From contig SXON01000043.1 of assembly GCA_005778355.1 (NCBI GenBank), positions 1 to 57,461 of the forward strand: 57,461 nucleotides of DNA, given 5' to 3'. Positions 56,301-57,461 of the stretch are shown in pieces. Below the pieces are notes generated by a model, which saw only the letters and a program-made list of their open reading frames with translations, was not told the origin of the DNA and did no database searches. The DNA is from Pseudomonadota bacterium. GTDB lineage: Bacteria > Myxococcota_A > UBA796 > SXON01. The position numbers and the translations under genes were made by a program. Each line of letters starts with the position of its first letter. The stretch's first letter is position 1.

Positions 56301-57285
56301 GCTCGTCGGCGGCTTGCTCGGCGGCATGCTCGGGGGCCCGGTGGGCGCGGGCGTGGGCGCCGCGCTCGGACACGTGCTCGGCGACGGCAACCAGGCGCTG
56401 GAGATCGTGCGCCTGGACTGGCAGCACCACGCCTTCCGCGCCTGCGGGCCCGGCGTGGAGCTGGTGCCGGTGTGGCGAGCCCGTCGCCTCTCCGGTCGCG
56501 ACGTGCGCGTGCGCATCAGCGCCGGGGATTGTCGCGAGGAGAAAATCGTCGTCCCCGACGACGCCGACGAGGCCTGCGCCTTGCCCAGGGCCTTCTTCCC
56601 CTACGCGGAGTTGCCCGAGGGCGAGTCGGTCGACGTGAAGGTGCGCTTGCGGGGCCCGGCCGGCCACGGCGACGACGCCACCTTCGCCGTTCGGCTGCCC
56701 ACCGCCGTGCGGCGACTCGGCAACAGCGGGCCCGCCCGCGCCGTGATGGCGCTCGTGGCCTGCGCACGGGCAGACGGCCGGGCGCTCGCGCGCGACGACG
56801 TGCGCTTCATTCGCGAGAGCTTCTGCGAGGGCGTGCCGCTCGACGACGACGGTATTCACTGGTTGCGCGCGTGGCTGCGCGAGCTGCGGGACGCCGAGTT
56901 GTCGCGACTGTCGCCGCCAAAGGTGGCCCGCCGCCTCGACCCGCACCTCGACACCGAGGGTCGCGCAAGGCTGGTCGGGTGGCTGTGGCGCGGCGTGGCC
57001 AGCGCCTGGCCGGGCGAGGCCCAGGAAGCCTACGTGCGCGCGCTCGCGGCGGCGATCGGCGCATCCGAGGCCCCACCGCCCGCAGAGGGCGTGGCCGAGG
57101 CCTTCGCGGTGCTCGGCCTCCGACCAGGTGCCGACGCCGACACCGTGCGGGAAGCGTGGCTTCGGCTGGTACAACGCTGGCACCCCGACCGCGCGCCGTC
57201 CCCGGCCGAGCTCCCGGAGCACAACCGCCGGGCGGCCGAGGTCAACGCGGCGTACCGGCTTCTCGTGTCCCACCTGAAAACTTGA
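56284..57285 (+). CDS. DjlA-like protein with TerB and J domains
   Basis: GTG at 56284 gives 333 residues. The N-terminus has a glycine-zipper helix (LVGGLLGGMLGGPVGAGVGA) that may insert in the membrane, as in DjlA. A middle domain of about 110 residues is unassigned. About 150-250 is TerB-like (ARAVMALVACARADGRALAR, DVRFIRESF). A C-terminal J domain (AFAVLGLRPGADADTVREAW, LVQRWHPDRAPS) carries the HPD motif needed to stimulate DnaK. It therefore looks like a DnaK co-chaperone. The overlap with queD by 17 nt suggests one transcript. Confidence 0.85.
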   Translation: MAWTGKLVGGLLGGMLGGPVGAGVGAALGHVLGDGNQALEIVRLDWQHHAFRACGPGVELVPVWRARRLSGRDVRVRISAGDCREEKIVVPDDADEACALPRAFFPYAELPEGESVDVKVRLRGPAGHGDDATFAVRLPTAVRRLGNSGPARAVMALVACARADGRALARDDVRFIRESFCEGVPLDDDGIHWLRAWLRELRDAELSRLSPPKVARRLDPHLDTEGRARLVGWLWRGVASAWPGEAQEAYVRALAAAIGASEAPPPAEGVAEAFAVLGLRPGADADTVREAWLRLVQRWHPDRAPSPAELPEHNRRAAEVNAAYRLLVSHLKT

Positions 57286-57319
57286 TGCCGGCGTGATCGC
57301 GAGCGGGCCAGCCCGACAC

Positions 57320-57325
57320 TACACT
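57320..57325 (+). promoter_or_regulatory. Putative leaderless -10 box (TACACT)
   Basis: TACACT is followed by exactly 6 nt (GCCGCC) and the ATG at 57332, with no ribosome-binding site. Confidence 0.45.
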
Positions 57326-57331
57326 GCCGCC

Positions 57332-57461
57332 ATGTTCACCTTCCTCCTCCTCGCCTGCGGCAACCAGACCATCGTCGTCGACGACGCCGACAAGAACGGC
57401 AACGAAGACACCGCCACCGACACCGGCGGCGATGCCGACACCGACACCGACACCGACAGCG
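57332..57461 (+). CDS. Asp-Thr-rich lipoprotein (partial)
   Basis: The ATG at 57332 starts a frame still open at the window edge (43 residues visible). It begins with an ultra-short lipoprotein signal MFTFLLLAC (Cys at 9) and continues GNQTIVVDDADKNGNEDTA into an alternating Asp-Thr run. It resembles the lipoprotein at 18501-19559 in having a Thr/Asp linker. The remainder lies outside the window, so no function can be given. Confidence 0.75.
   Translation, partial: MFTFLLLACGNQTIVVDDADKNGNEDTATDTGGDADTDTDTDS

Overview
The window is GC-rich, about two thirds G+C or more by eye, with short intergenic gaps, many 1-16 nt stop/start overlaps and frequent GTG starts. It is packed with secreted lipoproteins, including three with Asp/Cys-rich MopE-type repeats. 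PilZ, HDOD-GGDEF and twin-arginine-exported proteins complete a picture typical of Myxococcota or another deltaproteobacterial lineage. I cannot place it more precisely. No rRNA, tRNA, CRISPR array or prophage was recognised.

Layout. 1-7.3 kb holds a CoA-transferase subunit (cut by the left edge), guaB, two tandem PilZ proteins, an HDOD-GGDEF protein, a TatT-like lipoprotein and an alpha/beta hydrolase. 7.4-11.2 kb has two lipoproteins, one MopE-like. 11.3-14.9 kb is a tightly overlapping pyrE / hypothetical / pepP-like / tolC-like operon. 14.9-18.5 kb has a lower-GC pair with a HEWSH protein, then nadB and a Uma2-like nuclease. 18.5-31.4 kb is a surface-protein region: a Thr-Asp-rich lipoprotein, a lipoprotein with a pyruvate-phosphate-dikinase-like domain, a MopE/FG-GAP lipoprotein, a REP-associated (RAYT-type) transposase, and a 2110-residue MopE-repeat lipoprotein ending in a C-type lectin domain. 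Much of that giant gene is an exact 540-bp super-repeat.

31.5-47.3 kb is the most interesting part: an enlarged, apparently variant His-Xaa-Ser (Hxs) radical-SAM peptide-modification system. In order it has a Tat-exported protein, HxsD, a short second HxsD-like protein, the HxsB maturase, a 158-residue substrate-like protein ending in 21 Ser-His-Gly units, and four more radical SAM enzymes. An unrelated block follows (copper monooxygenase, AlkD-like, amidase, lipoproteins). A second module then carries a HEXXH-motif peptide-modification protein, two further radical SAM enzymes and a [4Fe-4S] ferredoxin. That makes seven radical SAM proteins around one His-Gly-Ser repeat peptide. Five of them share an HxsC-like architecture and look like paralogues.

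47.3-57.5 kb has a polytopic membrane protein, an Ig-like-repeat lipoprotein, two more lipoproteins, a VWA lipoprotein, a galE-like epimerase, queD, a TerB/J-domain protein and the start of another Asp-Thr-rich lipoprotein.

Cross-cutting signals are: a dispersed palindrome (TGATACAT...ATGTATCA) confined to 43.3-48.4 kb and lying mostly inside genes; a TANNNT box 5-7 nt upstream of many start codons, suggesting leaderless transcription; and unusually short lipoprotein signal peptides (Cys at residue 7-10).
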